A stretch of DNA of 64,000 nucleotides from Oscillatoria sp. FACHB-1406 (GTDB lineage Bacteria > Cyanobacteriota > Cyanobacteriia > Cyanobacteriales > Spirulinaceae): NCBI RefSeq assembly GCF_014698145.1, contig NZ_JACJSM010000023.1, forward strand, positions 33,163 through 97,162, in the 5' to 3' direction. Below are positions 54,924 through 63,531 of the stretch, piece by piece. How positions within the stretch are numbered: position 1 is the stretch's first letter; each line of letters starts with the position of its first letter. Below the pieces are notes generated by a model that saw only the letters and a program-made list of their open reading frames with translations, made no database searches and had not been told where the DNA came from. Position numbers and translations under genes: made by a program.

Positions 54924-55038
54924 AAATTGCCCCTTTTTGTTGCAATTTTTTTTTGACAAAACGACTTGACAATGGTATTATGGCATCATGGGAAAATGTG
55001 CCGCCCTGTAGGGGGTCTTTTCAAGAATCGGCTGCCCC
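54924..55038 (+). promoter_or_regulatory. Duplicated promoter-leader unit, copy A
   Basis: A 115-bp unit with a canonical sigma-70 promoter: TTGACA (54953-54958), 17-base spacer, TATTAT (54976-54981). The predicted start near 54988 opens a conserved leader (GGAAAATGTGCCGCCCTGTA) that ends at GGCTGCCCC and can pair GCCG with CGGC. An ATG sits at the predicted +1 and would give a seven-residue peptide, MGKCAAL. The unit is repeated 219 bases downstream with four or five substitutions. It may encode a small RNA. Confidence 0.6.
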
Positions 55039-55142
55039 ATCCTCAACCTTTTAACCTCAACAGATAGCAAGCTTTATAGGGTGCAGAGCGTCAAGCGTAG
55101 CCCGCGCCTAAACTGACTGCGATCGCGCCTTAAATCCTGCCT

Positions 55143-55257
55143 AAATTGACCCTTTTTGTTGCAATTTTTGCTTGACAAAATGACTTGACAAGGGTATTAT
55201 GGCATCATGGGAAAATGTGCCGTCCTGTAGGGGGTCTTTTCAAGAATCGGCTGCCCC
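55143..55257 (+). promoter_or_regulatory. Duplicated promoter-leader unit, copy B
   Basis: Second copy of the unit at 54924-55038 with TTGACA (55172-55177), 17-base spacer and TATTAT (55195-55200). The leader is almost identical (one C to T change makes the possible peptide MGKCAVL). It lies 88 bases before the macro-domain gene at 55345 and probably drives it. Sequence between the copies is not conserved. Confidence 0.62.
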
Positions 55258-55344
55258 GTTGTCACACTTTCAACCTCCTCCCTCTCCTCAGAACCTGCCT
55301 AGATGCCGAAGGGTTTGCTAGACTGGAAGGACGAGAGAATTACC

Positions 55345-55941
55345 ATGAAACTCATCCTTACTGCTCCTAACCCAGAACTTTTTGCCGCTTTTCAGGAGTC
55401 TTTTTTTTATCTTCCGAATGTCGAAATTGCCAACAAACGTTTTGAGGATTTAACCCAATACGATTGCTTAGTCAGTCCGGCAAACTCTTTTGGTATGATG
55501 GATGGCGGGATGGATAAAGCAATTCTTCGCTTTTTCGGCGATTCGTTGATGATTCGAGTGCAACAATACATCTTAGAGGAATATCTGGGCGAACAGCCTG
55601 TTGGGACATCATTCATCATCGAAACAAATCATCTCAAGTATCCTTTTCTCGCCCATACGCCTACTATGCGCATCCCAATGTCAGTTGCGGGAACGGATAT
55701 TCCCTATGTAGCGATGTGGGCAATGCTGTTAACCGTTCGATGGTACAACCGAGATAAAGAACGGAAAATTGAAAGTGTTGTTTGTCCGGGTTTGGGAACG
55801 GGGATTGGGAGAGTTCCCTATCGAGAAGCAGCAAGGCAGATGGCTTTAGCTTACGATAATTTTGTCTATCCTCCCAAATATCTTAATTGCTTTGTTGCCG
55901 CCGAACGGCAATTACAAATTTGGGAAGGCGGCGAAAAGTAG
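55345..55941 (+). CDS. Macro-domain-like protein
   Basis: A 198-residue cytosolic protein. The binding-loop region YDCLVSPANSFGMMDGGMD corresponds to the NAAN loop of macro domains, and CPGLGTGIGRVPYREAARQM to the second glycine-rich loop. It belongs to the phage/bacterial macro-like group rather than the classical deacetylases. The ATG at 55345 is chosen. A perfect palindrome overlaps its stop codon. It may bind ADP-ribose or a nucleotide derivative; the ligand is not known. Confidence 0.8.
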   Translation: MKLILTAPNPELFAAFQESFFYLPNVEIANKRFEDLTQYDCLVSPANSFGMMDGGMDKAILRFFGDSLMIRVQQYILEEYLGEQPVGTSFIIETNHLKYPFLAHTPTMRIPMSVAGTDIPYVAMWAMLLTVRWYNRDKERKIESVVCPGLGTGIGRVPYREAARQMALAYDNFVYPPKYLNCFVAAERQLQIWEGGEK

Positions 55942-55965
55942 GGAGGTTGTATACAACCTCCCTAC
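55938..55965. repeat. 28-bp perfect palindrome over the macro gene stop
   Basis: GTAGGGAGGTTGTA followed by its exact complement TACAACCTCCCTAC. It contains the TAG stop of the macro-domain gene. It is related to the palindromes at 6703-6734, 6990-7021, 16680-16710 and about 35328-35355, and may act as terminator between two convergent genes. Confidence 0.85.
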
Positions 55966-55978
55966 TGCCGGAAACTCC

Positions 55979-56794
55979 TTAAAAAACAATTTTAGGACGC
56001 ACAAAAACATAGCCCGCATTTTTAATCTTTTGATTGGAAACTTTGGCATTATACGGGCGCTGACTGGGTTGGGATGAGTCCCAAATTACGGGCGGCAATC
56101 CGTTTTTTTCGAGGACGGAACCGATTAGTTCTCCGGTGGTTAAGTGGGAGTCGTCAACGAGATTATAAATGCCATTTAAATCATGGCGCAAGGCAAAATC
56201 GATCGCGCCGACAATATCCTCGATATGAATCCAATTACTCGCATCCGTACCATCTCCAGGGCGAGTTAATCCCGCCGCACGCCCAAAAATTCGCACCAGT
56301 TCGCGTCCTTCGCCGTAAATTCCCCCCAAACGCAGAATACAAGCGTTGCAACTGGAATTCAAAAGCGTTTCTTCGGTTTGCGCGAGAATGCTGCCGTTAT
56401 TGTTGGCGGGGGCGAGAGGGGAGGTTTCATCTACCCATGCTCCGGCGCGATCGCCGTAGACGGCATAACTGCTGGTATAAATCACTTGGCGAATGCTGGG
56501 AAAGTCCGGCAGGAGGGAGACGAGGGTTTTAGCAGTAGCGAGATAGGTTTCCTCGTAGGATGCACTTCTTGCGCCAATTGTCAAGAGGATAGCATCGCGA
56601 TCGCGCAGTACCGATTGTAAGGCTTTGGGGTCGTTGCCGCGCGCAATTTCAACTTGCGACGCGATCGCTTCCAGGGAAGGAATGCGACTCGGTGTTGTCG
56701 TCGTCACCGCCACTTCAACATCGCCCGCTTGCTGCCAATGGCGTGCGACTGCCGTTCCTACATAACCGCAACCGATAATTGCAACTTTCATCAT
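55979..56794 (-). CDS. NAD-dependent epimerase/SDR family oxidoreductase
   Basis: A 271-residue extended/atypical short-chain dehydrogenase. The nucleotide-binding loop is VAIIGCGYVGTAVARHW (GxGxxG), and the catalytic region shows IYTSSYAVYGD in the expected place. WIHIEDIVGAIDFAL is typical of NAD-dependent epimerases. The ATG at 56794 (or the next codon) is chosen. It converges on the macro-domain gene. Substrate unknown. Confidence 0.85.
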   Translation of the reverse strand: MMKVAIIGCGYVGTAVARHWQQAGDVEVAVTTTTPSRIPSLEAIASQVEIARGNDPKALQSVLRDRDAILLTIGARSASYEETYLATAKTLVSLLPDFPSIRQVIYTSSYAVYGDRAGAWVDETSPLAPANNNGSILAQTEETLLNSSCNACILRLGGIYGEGRELVRIFGRAAGLTRPGDGTDASNWIHIEDIVGAIDFALRHDLNGIYNLVDDSHLTTGELIGSVLEKNGLPPVIWDSSQPSQRPYNAKVSNQKIKNAGYVFVRPKIVF

Positions 56795-56830
56795 TAAATT
56801 AAAACCCAAAATTTAGAGTAAATGTGCCGT

Positions 56831-57661
56831 TTAATTCTTAATTCCCGTAGAACCAATTCCCTGAATAAATTGACGCTGACCGAGCAAAAATAGTACGATA
56901 ACAGGAACGGTTGCAATAATAATCGCAGCCATCAATAACGACCAACTGCTCGTAAATTGCTCCTGAAATTCTGCAAGGGCAAGTTGAACCGTTTGTAACT
57001 CCGGGCGAGTCGTAAAAATCAAAGGTTTAAATAAGTCGTTCCACTCCCCAATAAAGGTGAACAAAAAAAGCGTTGTTAATGCCGGACGAGCCAGCGGTAG
57101 CATGACTTTCCAAAGAATTTGCAAGCGGTTTGCACCATCTAATGCGGCTGCTTCTTCGAGTTCGATGGGAATCGTGGAAAAGAACTGTCGCATTAAGAAA
57201 ATGCCAAATCCGTTAGCAGCAGTTGGCAAAATTAATGCCCAATAAGTATTGATTAAATGCCCCAACTTTAAAACCAAAAAAATAGGAATCACTAAAAGCT
57301 GGAACGGAATAACTAAAGTCGCCAATACTAACAACAAAATTGCTTGTTTGCCTTGAAACTGAAGCCGTGCTAAAGCATAGCCTGCTAAAGAAGAAGTAAC
57401 AATCTGAAAAGCGGTGACAGCGAGAGCAACTAAGGTAGAATTCGCAAACGCGAGAATAAAGTTCCCGCGCTCCCAAGCTTGGCGGTAGTTTTCAAGAGTT
57501 AGAGAACTAGACGTAAAATTAGCAGTGGCAAAAGTTGCGGGAGGAATCAGAGAATAGAAAAAGACGATCGCGAGGGGAAGCAGAACGACGATCGCGCCAA
57601 AAAGGAGCAAGACGAATAAGAGGATTTTTTTAAAATTCAACCGTTGGCTCGCAACAGTCAT
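56831..57661 (-). CDS. Carbohydrate ABC transporter permease (CUT1, MalG type)
   Basis: A 276-residue six-helix permease. The EAA loop EAAALDGANRLQILWKVMLP and the closing LLGQRQFIQGIGSTGIKN are diagnostic of MalG/LacG permeases. It lies 36 bases upstream of the SDR gene on the same strand. No ATPase or binding protein is adjacent. The MalF-type permease at 14788-15687 could be its partner in a heterodimer, though 41 kb apart. Confidence 0.9.
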   Translation of the reverse strand: MTVASQRLNFKKILLFVLLLFGAIVVLLPLAIVFFYSLIPPATFATANFTSSSLTLENYRQAWERGNFILAFANSTLVALAVTAFQIVTSSLAGYALARLQFQGKQAILLLVLATLVIPFQLLVIPIFLVLKLGHLINTYWALILPTAANGFGIFLMRQFFSTIPIELEEAAALDGANRLQILWKVMLPLARPALTTLFLFTFIGEWNDLFKPLIFTTRPELQTVQLALAEFQEQFTSSWSLLMAAIIIATVPVIVLFLLGQRQFIQGIGSTGIKN

Positions 57662-57828
57662 AAGAGGCTTATTTTTAACAAAATTGGGCAGAATATTTCA
57701 TTATCTCACAGTCGGCTCTTCAGCTTATTTGGGAATTATGAATTTTTTTGAATATTCTGTAGCGGGACTAGCGTATAACAATTTAATGAAAGCATTAATG
57801 AGAACAAAATTTTCGGAGGATGCGACTG

Positions 57829-58374
57829 ATGAATTTAATTTCGAGATTGGTGCAAACTGCTTTGGTAGCGTGCTGTTTGAGCATTTTAGCGCTGTTTTGG
57901 GCGGGCGATGCTCGGGCGGCAACGAACCAGACAGCGACAGCAGTTATTTACAGCACCTCTAACCCTTCCGAACGACTAGGAGCGGCGACGTTTTCGCCGA
58001 CAGAGGGGGGATTGCACATTAGCGTCGTTTTGGATAACGCTGCCTCGGGAGAACGCGGCTTCCACATTCACGAAGTCGGCAGTTGCGAGGATGGCGGTAT
58101 GGCGGCGAAGGGACATTTCAACCCCAATAATACGAAACACGGCTATCTGTTGCAGGATGGCATTGAGAATGCCCATGCTGGCGATTTAGGGAATATTACG
58201 ATCGCGCCGGATGGGACGGGAACGTTGAATTTAACACTTGCCGATTTGAGCTTGGATGACGGCAAGTATGCGGTGCGCGGGCATAGTGTTATTTTGCACG
58301 AGAAAAGCGACGATCCGACCGCTCAACCCACGGGAAATGCAGGCGGTAGAATTGGCTGCGGGATTATTGATTGA
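57829..58374 (+). CDS. sodC: Cu/Zn superoxide dismutase, secreted
   Basis: A 181-residue exported enzyme that dismutates superoxide outside the cytosol. The signal peptide is residues 1-27 (LVACCLSILALFWAGDARA). Metal ligands are in GFHIHEVGSCED, KGHFNPNNTKHG, HAGDLGNI and GHSVILHEKSDD; the disulfide cysteines are present (SCED, GCGIID). I choose the ATG at 57829 because GGAGGA ends eight bases before it, whereas the ATG at 57820 overlaps that site. Divergent from the sugar permease. Confidence 0.95.
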   Translation: MNLISRLVQTALVACCLSILALFWAGDARAATNQTATAVIYSTSNPSERLGAATFSPTEGGLHISVVLDNAASGERGFHIHEVGSCEDGGMAAKGHFNPNNTKHGYLLQDGIENAHAGDLGNITIAPDGTGTLNLTLADLSLDDGKYAVRGHSVILHEKSDDPTAQPTGNAGGRIGCGIID

Positions 58375-58391
58375 GCGCGAATATCGCTTTA

Positions 58392-58464
58392 ATACCAGTT
58401 CTCATTGATTTTGCACTATGCGCACCAATTAGGGCAGAGCATTGGTCATTGGTGTCAACTTAAG
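58392..58464. repeat. Solo end of the ATACCAATTCTCA...GGTGTCAACTTAAG element
   Basis: This 73-base stretch (ATACCAGTTCTCATTGATTT to GGTGTCAACTTAAG) matches the terminal arms of the element at 63532-63885. No second arm is found close by, so it is a solo end. It lies between sodC and the M15 gene, and is followed by a CCCCCCTT/AAGGGGGG hairpin at 58567-58586 that may terminate both. Confidence 0.7.
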
Positions 58465-58661
58465 CACGAGTGTTTGTTATAGCGTCATTCCAGCCCTCTC
58501 CCAGGGTTGGCTACGGTGTACACATAAGCGATCGAATCTAGCATGACGGTTGAAGATCCCCCCTGGCCCCCCTTAAAAAAGGGGGGAACCGGATTCAAAC
58601 CCTTAATAAATCTAGGTTTCTTCATTTTTAATTTTTAATTTTTAATTCCCCCCCATTAAGA

Positions 58662-60305
58662 CTAATGCAGCCAGCGCGCTCGGAAACTGCGAGCGTCGAT
58701 GTGGCAGAGTTCGGGGTAGACGCTGTAGCGCCCCAAACCTCCCGACCACCAGGGATCGAGAGACCAATAGAGTTGGTTGCCGCTGAGACTTTCGCAGACG
58801 AAATCGATCGCGTCGCCGACTAAGTGGCGGCTGTAGGTTGCGCCGCCGACAGCGCGGTTGATGTGGGGGGGACGATACCAACTGGTGACGATTAAAGGAT
58901 ATCCTAGGCGATCGCGCGCGCGTTGGGCGAGGCGAGCAATTCGGACAACGGCATCGACAACTTCTTGGTTGGGGGGCATCCGCGTTCCGCCCTGAGTGGC
59001 TTCCAACCAACTGAAGTTCCCGTCGGGGATGATTGAGAGCGAGAGTTGGATGTTATTGGGAGTCCATCGCTCGGGGCGACGCGGAATCAGGACGATGGGT
59101 TTGGGGGCGGTTTGGGGTTTTTCGCGATCGAGGCGTTTGAGATCTTCGGCGAGGGAGTCGATCGCGCGATTTCTCGTTTCAAAACCGCGCCACAGTTGCA
59201 CCAGGCGGATTAAAGCTTCGCGCTGATGGTCGGTTTCCTTGTAAGCTTTGGGGATGCGGCGCAGAAAGGCGAGCAATTCGCGATCGAGTTGGGCGGCGAC
59301 TTGTTGCAGGGCGGTGGAATTAACCGTCGTATTCAACAGGTTCGCATCGATTCCGAGGGAGGAAAGGGCGGCGGCGCGAGAATCTAAGTTACGCCATAAA
59401 CGAACGACTTCCGTGAGGGCGTTGCGTTGGCTGGGGAGGTTGCTGTAATACTGGGGAACGCGCTCGACAAAGGCAATTAGGGCGGGATCGTAAATTTTTG
59501 AGCCGAGATCCGGCGAAGTGTCTTTGGCGAGGGAAACGATCGCGTCGGAGCGGGATTCTAGTCTGCGCCAGAGTTGCGTCGCACGCAGCAAGGCTTCGCG
59601 TTGGTGGGGATAGCCGCTGTAGTAGGGCGAGAGGCGCTGCACGAACTGCTCGAGCAGTAAGTCCAGTTGGGATTCGCTGAGGTTGATGGGGTAAATATTC
59701 GCGTCCCGGGCGAGGGAGGCGGTGGTTTGTTCGACGGTATCGAGCTTGCGCCAGATGCGGACGACTTCGAGGATGGCTTCGCGCTGATGGGCTAAACCGA
59801 CGTAGTATTGAGGAATGCGCTCGATGAAGGAAAGGAGAGCGCGATCGAGGTAGGAAAGGTTTTGGGGCGCTTGTTGGCTGGGGAAGTCGGTTTCGGCATC
59901 GCTGAGGTAGGCTTGGATGAGTTGGGCGCGATCGCACGGTGCTAAGGTTGCGATCGTATCGTCTTGAAGCCGAACGCCATCCGCTACCCGTTCTAAGAAG
60001 CGATCGGCATACTGTCCCTTTTCTGCATCCCAAATATCGCCGGTCTGCCAGCCCTGCTCTACTAGATTGTCCGTCAAGGCGCGAATCGTATTGGCGGCAT
60101 ACTGAACCTGTTCGGCAAAAGTATCCACCCTCTCCGGCGCGACTGTGCCTGTGGGCGAAATGCCCAAACCCGTTTCCCCTACATTGCCGAGGGGGGGCGA
60201 ATGATGCACCCGATCGAGGGCTGCGAGGATCGGCTTGTGGATGCCCGTGCGTTCTGCTTCTAATAGGTAATAGTAATTGCGTTGGTCTGGTGATAATCTC
60301 GCCAT
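58662..60305 (-). CDS. M15-type peptidase with four N-terminal internal repeats
   Basis: A 547-residue protein. After an N-terminal segment (LSPDQRNYYYLLEAERTGIH), four repeats of about 75 residues follow between about 150 and 430; each has the pattern xLLxFIERIPQYY...HQREALxxVVRLWR. The C-terminal about 125 residues are a Peptidase_M15_3 domain with the zinc motif SRHLVGDAIDF and LCHID, the D-Ala-D-Ala carboxypeptidase-like fold. No signal peptide is visible. It heads the 3' end of the minus-strand set with the methyltransferase and GST genes. The repeats are unrecognised. Confidence 0.85.
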   Translation of the reverse strand: MARLSPDQRNYYYLLEAERTGIHKPILAALDRVHHSPPLGNVGETGLGISPTGTVAPERVDTFAEQVQYAANTIRALTDNLVEQGWQTGDIWDAEKGQYADRFLERVADGVRLQDDTIATLAPCDRAQLIQAYLSDAETDFPSQQAPQNLSYLDRALLSFIERIPQYYVGLAHQREAILEVVRIWRKLDTVEQTTASLARDANIYPINLSESQLDLLLEQFVQRLSPYYSGYPHQREALLRATQLWRRLESRSDAIVSLAKDTSPDLGSKIYDPALIAFVERVPQYYSNLPSQRNALTEVVRLWRNLDSRAAALSSLGIDANLLNTTVNSTALQQVAAQLDRELLAFLRRIPKAYKETDHQREALIRLVQLWRGFETRNRAIDSLAEDLKRLDREKPQTAPKPIVLIPRRPERWTPNNIQLSLSIIPDGNFSWLEATQGGTRMPPNQEVVDAVVRIARLAQRARDRLGYPLIVTSWYRPPHINRAVGGATYSRHLVGDAIDFVCESLSGNQLYWSLDPWWSGGLGRYSVYPELCHIDARSFRARWLH

Positions 60306-60335
60306 ACTTGTCTGCTTTTAGCGACAAACTCCAGT

Positions 60336-60953
60336 TTAACCTTTCCTCGCCACCCCTCGATAGAAATATCCTAAAAACTTTGGCGTATTTTCGATATACT
60401 CCCGCTCGATTTCTTCGATTTTAAAGTTGGCTTCCTCAATCAGGCGAGTTATATTTCGGTTCAAATTGCAACCGGCACCGAGCCGTTTTTGGATGGGGTT
60501 GAGGCGATTCTGCCACACTTGTACGTCGCGATCGGGGCTTAACCCATGCTCGACAAAAAAGAAACGCCCGTCGGAATTGAGAACGCGATAAATTTCCCGC
60601 AAAGCAACCTCAACTTGAGGAATACTGCACAGCGTCCACGTACAAACCACGCTGTCGAAGCAGTTATCTTCCATCGGTAAAGATTCCCCGCTTAATTGAC
60701 AAAATTCCACTTGTATGGGAGAGCGATCGATTCGTTTTTGTGCCAACTGTTTCATTGTTAGATTTGGATCGACTGCGACAATTTTTTGAATTGTTTTTGG
60801 GTAGTAAGAAAGATTTAAACCCGTCCCAAAACCAACTTCTAAAACTTTTCCTTCTACTTCTTCTAAAACGGTTTGTCGGTAGCGAGCGAGCGCAGAACTC
60901 GACATACTCAAGTCGAGAAGGCGAGGAAAGATGAATCGATCGTATAAATTCAT
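60336..60953 (-). CDS. Class I SAM-dependent methyltransferase
   Basis: A 205-residue methyltransferase. Motif I VLEVGFGTGLNLSYYP binds SAM, followed by IVAVDPNLTM and FDSVVCTWTLCSIPQVEVAL. The C-terminus (FLGYFYRGVARKG) is typical of the small UbiE-like type acting on unknown small molecules. It is 30 bases upstream of the M15 gene and 28 bases after the GST gene on the same strand. Confidence 0.9.
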   Translation of the reverse strand: MNLYDRFIFPRLLDLSMSSSALARYRQTVLEEVEGKVLEVGFGTGLNLSYYPKTIQKIVAVDPNLTMKQLAQKRIDRSPIQVEFCQLSGESLPMEDNCFDSVVCTWTLCSIPQVEVALREIYRVLNSDGRFFFVEHGLSPDRDVQVWQNRLNPIQKRLGAGCNLNRNITRLIEEANFKIEEIEREYIENTPKFLGYFYRGVARKG

Positions 60954-60981
60954 TAGGTTCTGAGAGAGAGGGAGAGCCGCT

Positions 60982-61590
60982 TTAAGTCTCTGTTATTTTA
61001 ATATAATTGGGTTGAGAACGGACGCGATCGCACCATTGCTGAATGGCAGGATACGAACTCAGATCGAATCCACCTTCGGGGGCAACGTGGGTATAAGCAA
61101 ACAGTCCAATATCGGCGATGCTGTAGCGTTCGCCCACAAAAAACATTCGGGCGGATAAATGTTCTTCCATAATATCTAAAGCAGCGTAACCTAACTTTCG
61201 TTTTTGCGCGATCGCGTCCCGATATTCTTCCTCTTTCTTTAACTCGGTTATCCAAAATCGAACCGTAGCAATATTAGGTTCGTGACTGTATTGCTCGAAA
61301 AAAAGCCATTGCATAACCTGCGCCTTTTCCAAGGAATCTTCCGAAAAAAAAGGCGTACCTTCACTGAGATAGTAGAGAATGGCGTTGGATTCTGCTAAAT
61401 AGCATTCTGGCGCAATTTCAAAAACGGGAATTCGTCCGTTCGGATTTTTCTTCAAAAATTCTGGCACGCGCGTTTCTCCTTCAAGAATGTTCATTTCCAC
61501 GCGCTCGAAAGTAATTCCCAGTTGATTTAGGAGCAATCTGATTTTGTAGCCATTTCCAGAGGGAAGGAAATCGTAAAGTTTGTACGTCAT
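60982..61590 (-). CDS. Glutathione S-transferase family protein
   Basis: A 202-residue cytosolic enzyme. The thioredoxin-like domain is LYDFLPSGNGYKIRLLLNQL, with the conserved NPNGRIPVFE (cis-Pro loop) and ESNAILYYLSEG; the helical C-terminal domain includes YSIADIGLFAYTHVAPEGG. The active-site serine of this class is in the SGNGYK stretch. First gene of the GST-methyltransferase-M15 set. Substrate unknown. Confidence 0.92.
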   Translation of the reverse strand: MTYKLYDFLPSGNGYKIRLLLNQLGITFERVEMNILEGETRVPEFLKKNPNGRIPVFEIAPECYLAESNAILYYLSEGTPFFSEDSLEKAQVMQWLFFEQYSHEPNIATVRFWITELKKEEEYRDAIAQKRKLGYAALDIMEEHLSARMFFVGERYSIADIGLFAYTHVAPEGGFDLSSYPAIQQWCDRVRSQPNYIKITET

Positions 61591-61874
61591 TGTTGTATTA
61601 ATCGAGGTATTTTATTCTAAAAAAAATATTTTAACGTTTTTGATTTTAGCCTGAAAGTTATTAAAATGGCAGCATTAATTCAAAAGCTTTACACTTCTTC
61701 CAATCGAAGAATTGAAGAGGCTTACGGCTGAGCGCGCCAACTGATGAGAAAAAGTTTGAATCGCTTTCGATCGCGGGAGAAAGAAAAGTTGAGGGATTGA
61801 GAGATTGAGTGCGGGTAGAAATACGGTACGATTTTCCTGATACGATAGACCAGTACGATGGAGGTCGAAAGCGC

Positions 61875-62876
61875 TTGAAGAACTTAGGACTCGGAATCGC
61901 GATCGCGGGCAGCGGTTCTGCAACCCCAACTCAGGTACTCAGTAACGACGATTTGAGCCGGATTGTCGATACATCGGACGAGTGGATTAGTTCCCGCACG
62001 GGCATTAAAAACCGGCGCATTGCCAGTAACGAGGAGTCTCTGGCGGATTTGGCGGCGCGGGCGGGGCAAAACGCGATCGCGGCGGCAGGTTTGGCGGCGG
62101 ACGATATCGATCTGATTATTCTGGCGACTTCCACCAGCGATGACTTATTCGGAACTGCCGCCCGCGTCCAACACCTCATCGGCGCAACGCAAGCCGCAGC
62201 TTTCGATCTCACCGCTGCTTGTTCGGGGTTCGTGTTCGGGTTGGTAACGGCTTCTCAGTTCATTTATACTGGCGCGTACCGCAATATTTTGTTGATTGGG
62301 GCGGATATCTTATCGCGCTGGGTGGATTGGAACGATCGCGCGACTTGCATTCTCTTCGGCGATGGTGCGGGGGCAGTCGTCTTGCAAGCGAGCGATCGCG
62401 ATCGGCTACTCGGTTTCGCCCTCTCGAGCGATGGCAGCCAGAATCAAGAACTCAACCTCGCCTACCAAGCGCAACCCAACCCTTTAACCGACAATATTAC
62501 CACCAGTACGGGCGGCTATCAGGCGATTACGATGAACGGGCGCGAAGTCTATCGTTTTGCCGTCGCTAAAGTGCCGGATATTATTTCTAAAGCTTTGTTC
62601 CGCGCCAACCTCGAGGCTAGCGCGATCGATTGGTTGTTACTGCATCAAGCCAATCAAAGAATTTTGGATGCTGTCGCCTCGCGCTTGGATATTCCCTCAG
62701 AAAAAACGATTAGCAATCTCGCCAACTACGGCAATACTTCTGCGGCTTCGATTCCGATTGCCTTGGATGAAGCGGTGCGATCGGGCAAAATTAAACCCGG
62801 AGATACCATTGCTGCTTCGGGCTTCGGTGCGGGCTTAACGTGGGGCGCGGCGATTTTTCAATGGGGCAAGGAATAA
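61875..62876 (+). CDS. fabH: 3-oxoacyl-ACP synthase III (FabH)
   Basis: A 333-residue condensing enzyme that starts fatty-acid synthesis from acetyl-CoA and malonyl-ACP. The catalytic triad is complete: Cys in DLTAACSGF (about 114), His in LLLHQANQRI (about 256) and Asn in NYGNTSAAS (about 285). I start it at the TTG at 61875 because GGAGGT lies nine bases upstream and the resulting MKNLGLGIAIAGSG start fits the family; a GTG at 61809 is also in frame. The alkB-like gene overlaps its 3' end. Confidence 0.95.
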   Translation: MKNLGLGIAIAGSGSATPTQVLSNDDLSRIVDTSDEWISSRTGIKNRRIASNEESLADLAARAGQNAIAAAGLAADDIDLIILATSTSDDLFGTAARVQHLIGATQAAAFDLTAACSGFVFGLVTASQFIYTGAYRNILLIGADILSRWVDWNDRATCILFGDGAGAVVLQASDRDRLLGFALSSDGSQNQELNLAYQAQPNPLTDNITTSTGGYQAITMNGREVYRFAVAKVPDIISKALFRANLEASAIDWLLLHQANQRILDAVASRLDIPSEKTISNLANYGNTSAASIPIALDEAVRSGKIKPGDTIAASGFGAGLTWGAAIFQWGKE

Positions 62877-63469
62877 ACGAGAATCCAAAAGCGCAAGTCA
62901 TTTTGGAGACGGATGGCGAGGTTATCTTGTACAAAGACTTTTTCAATCTGGACGAGCGCGATCGATTATTTCAAGCGCTTTATTCCGAGATTATCTGGCA
63001 ACAGGAAACCATTCAACTCTTTGGCAAGAAATATCAAGTCCCAAGACTGATTGCTTGGTACGGAGACAGGGATAAGGTCTATACTTATTCTGGGATAGCA
63101 CATACTCCTCAAGCTTGGAATTCTACTCTATTTTTAATCAAAAACCGATTAGAAACTCTTTTGAGAGCCAAATTTAATAGCGTCCTCTTAAATCTTTATC
63201 GGGATGGTCAAGATAGCATGGCTTGGCACAGCGACGACGAACCGGAGTTAGGCAAAAATCCTACAATTGCTTCTGTCAGTTTTGGTGCAACTCGTCGCTT
63301 TTCTTTGAAACACAAACATATTAAAGAGAGAAAGGTTGAATTGGAATTGTCATCAGGAAGTCTTTTATTAATGCAAGGAGAAACCCAGCATTATTGGAAA
63401 CATCAAATCCCGAAAACTAAAAAGCCTGTGGGTGCTAGAATTAATTTAACTTTCAGGACAATTCAATAA
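62861..63469 (+). CDS. alkB: AlkB-like 2-oxoglutarate/Fe(II) dioxygenase
   Basis: A 202-residue dioxygenase of the DNA/RNA demethylase AlkB family. The iron facial triad is WHSDDE (His and Asp) and HYWKHQIPKT (His); the 2-oxoglutarate arginine is in RINLTFR. The ATG at 62861 lies inside the fabH frame (16-base overlap), so translation is coupled. It presumably repairs alkylation damage; the specific substrate cannot be read. Confidence 0.92.
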   Translation: MGQGINENPKAQVILETDGEVILYKDFFNLDERDRLFQALYSEIIWQQETIQLFGKKYQVPRLIAWYGDRDKVYTYSGIAHTPQAWNSTLFLIKNRLETLLRAKFNSVLLNLYRDGQDSMAWHSDDEPELGKNPTIASVSFGATRRFSLKHKHIKERKVELELSSGSLLLMQGETQHYWKHQIPKTKKPVGARINLTFRTIQ

Positions 63470-63531
63470 TCTTAAATTTGTATAGTGCTATTTGATACGT
63501 GAATGTCCGTTTATAAGCGCACCAAAGTCTT

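Noticed and set aside
54988..55011. Coding gene for the seven-residue MGKCAAL peptide
   Set aside because: Too short and lacking a ribosome site to call as a gene; kept only as an observation in the duplicated-leader finding.
59389..60327. 312-codon open frame overlapping the M15 gene
   Set aside because: Arginine/serine/proline-rich translation in another frame of a conserved gene; no domain seen.
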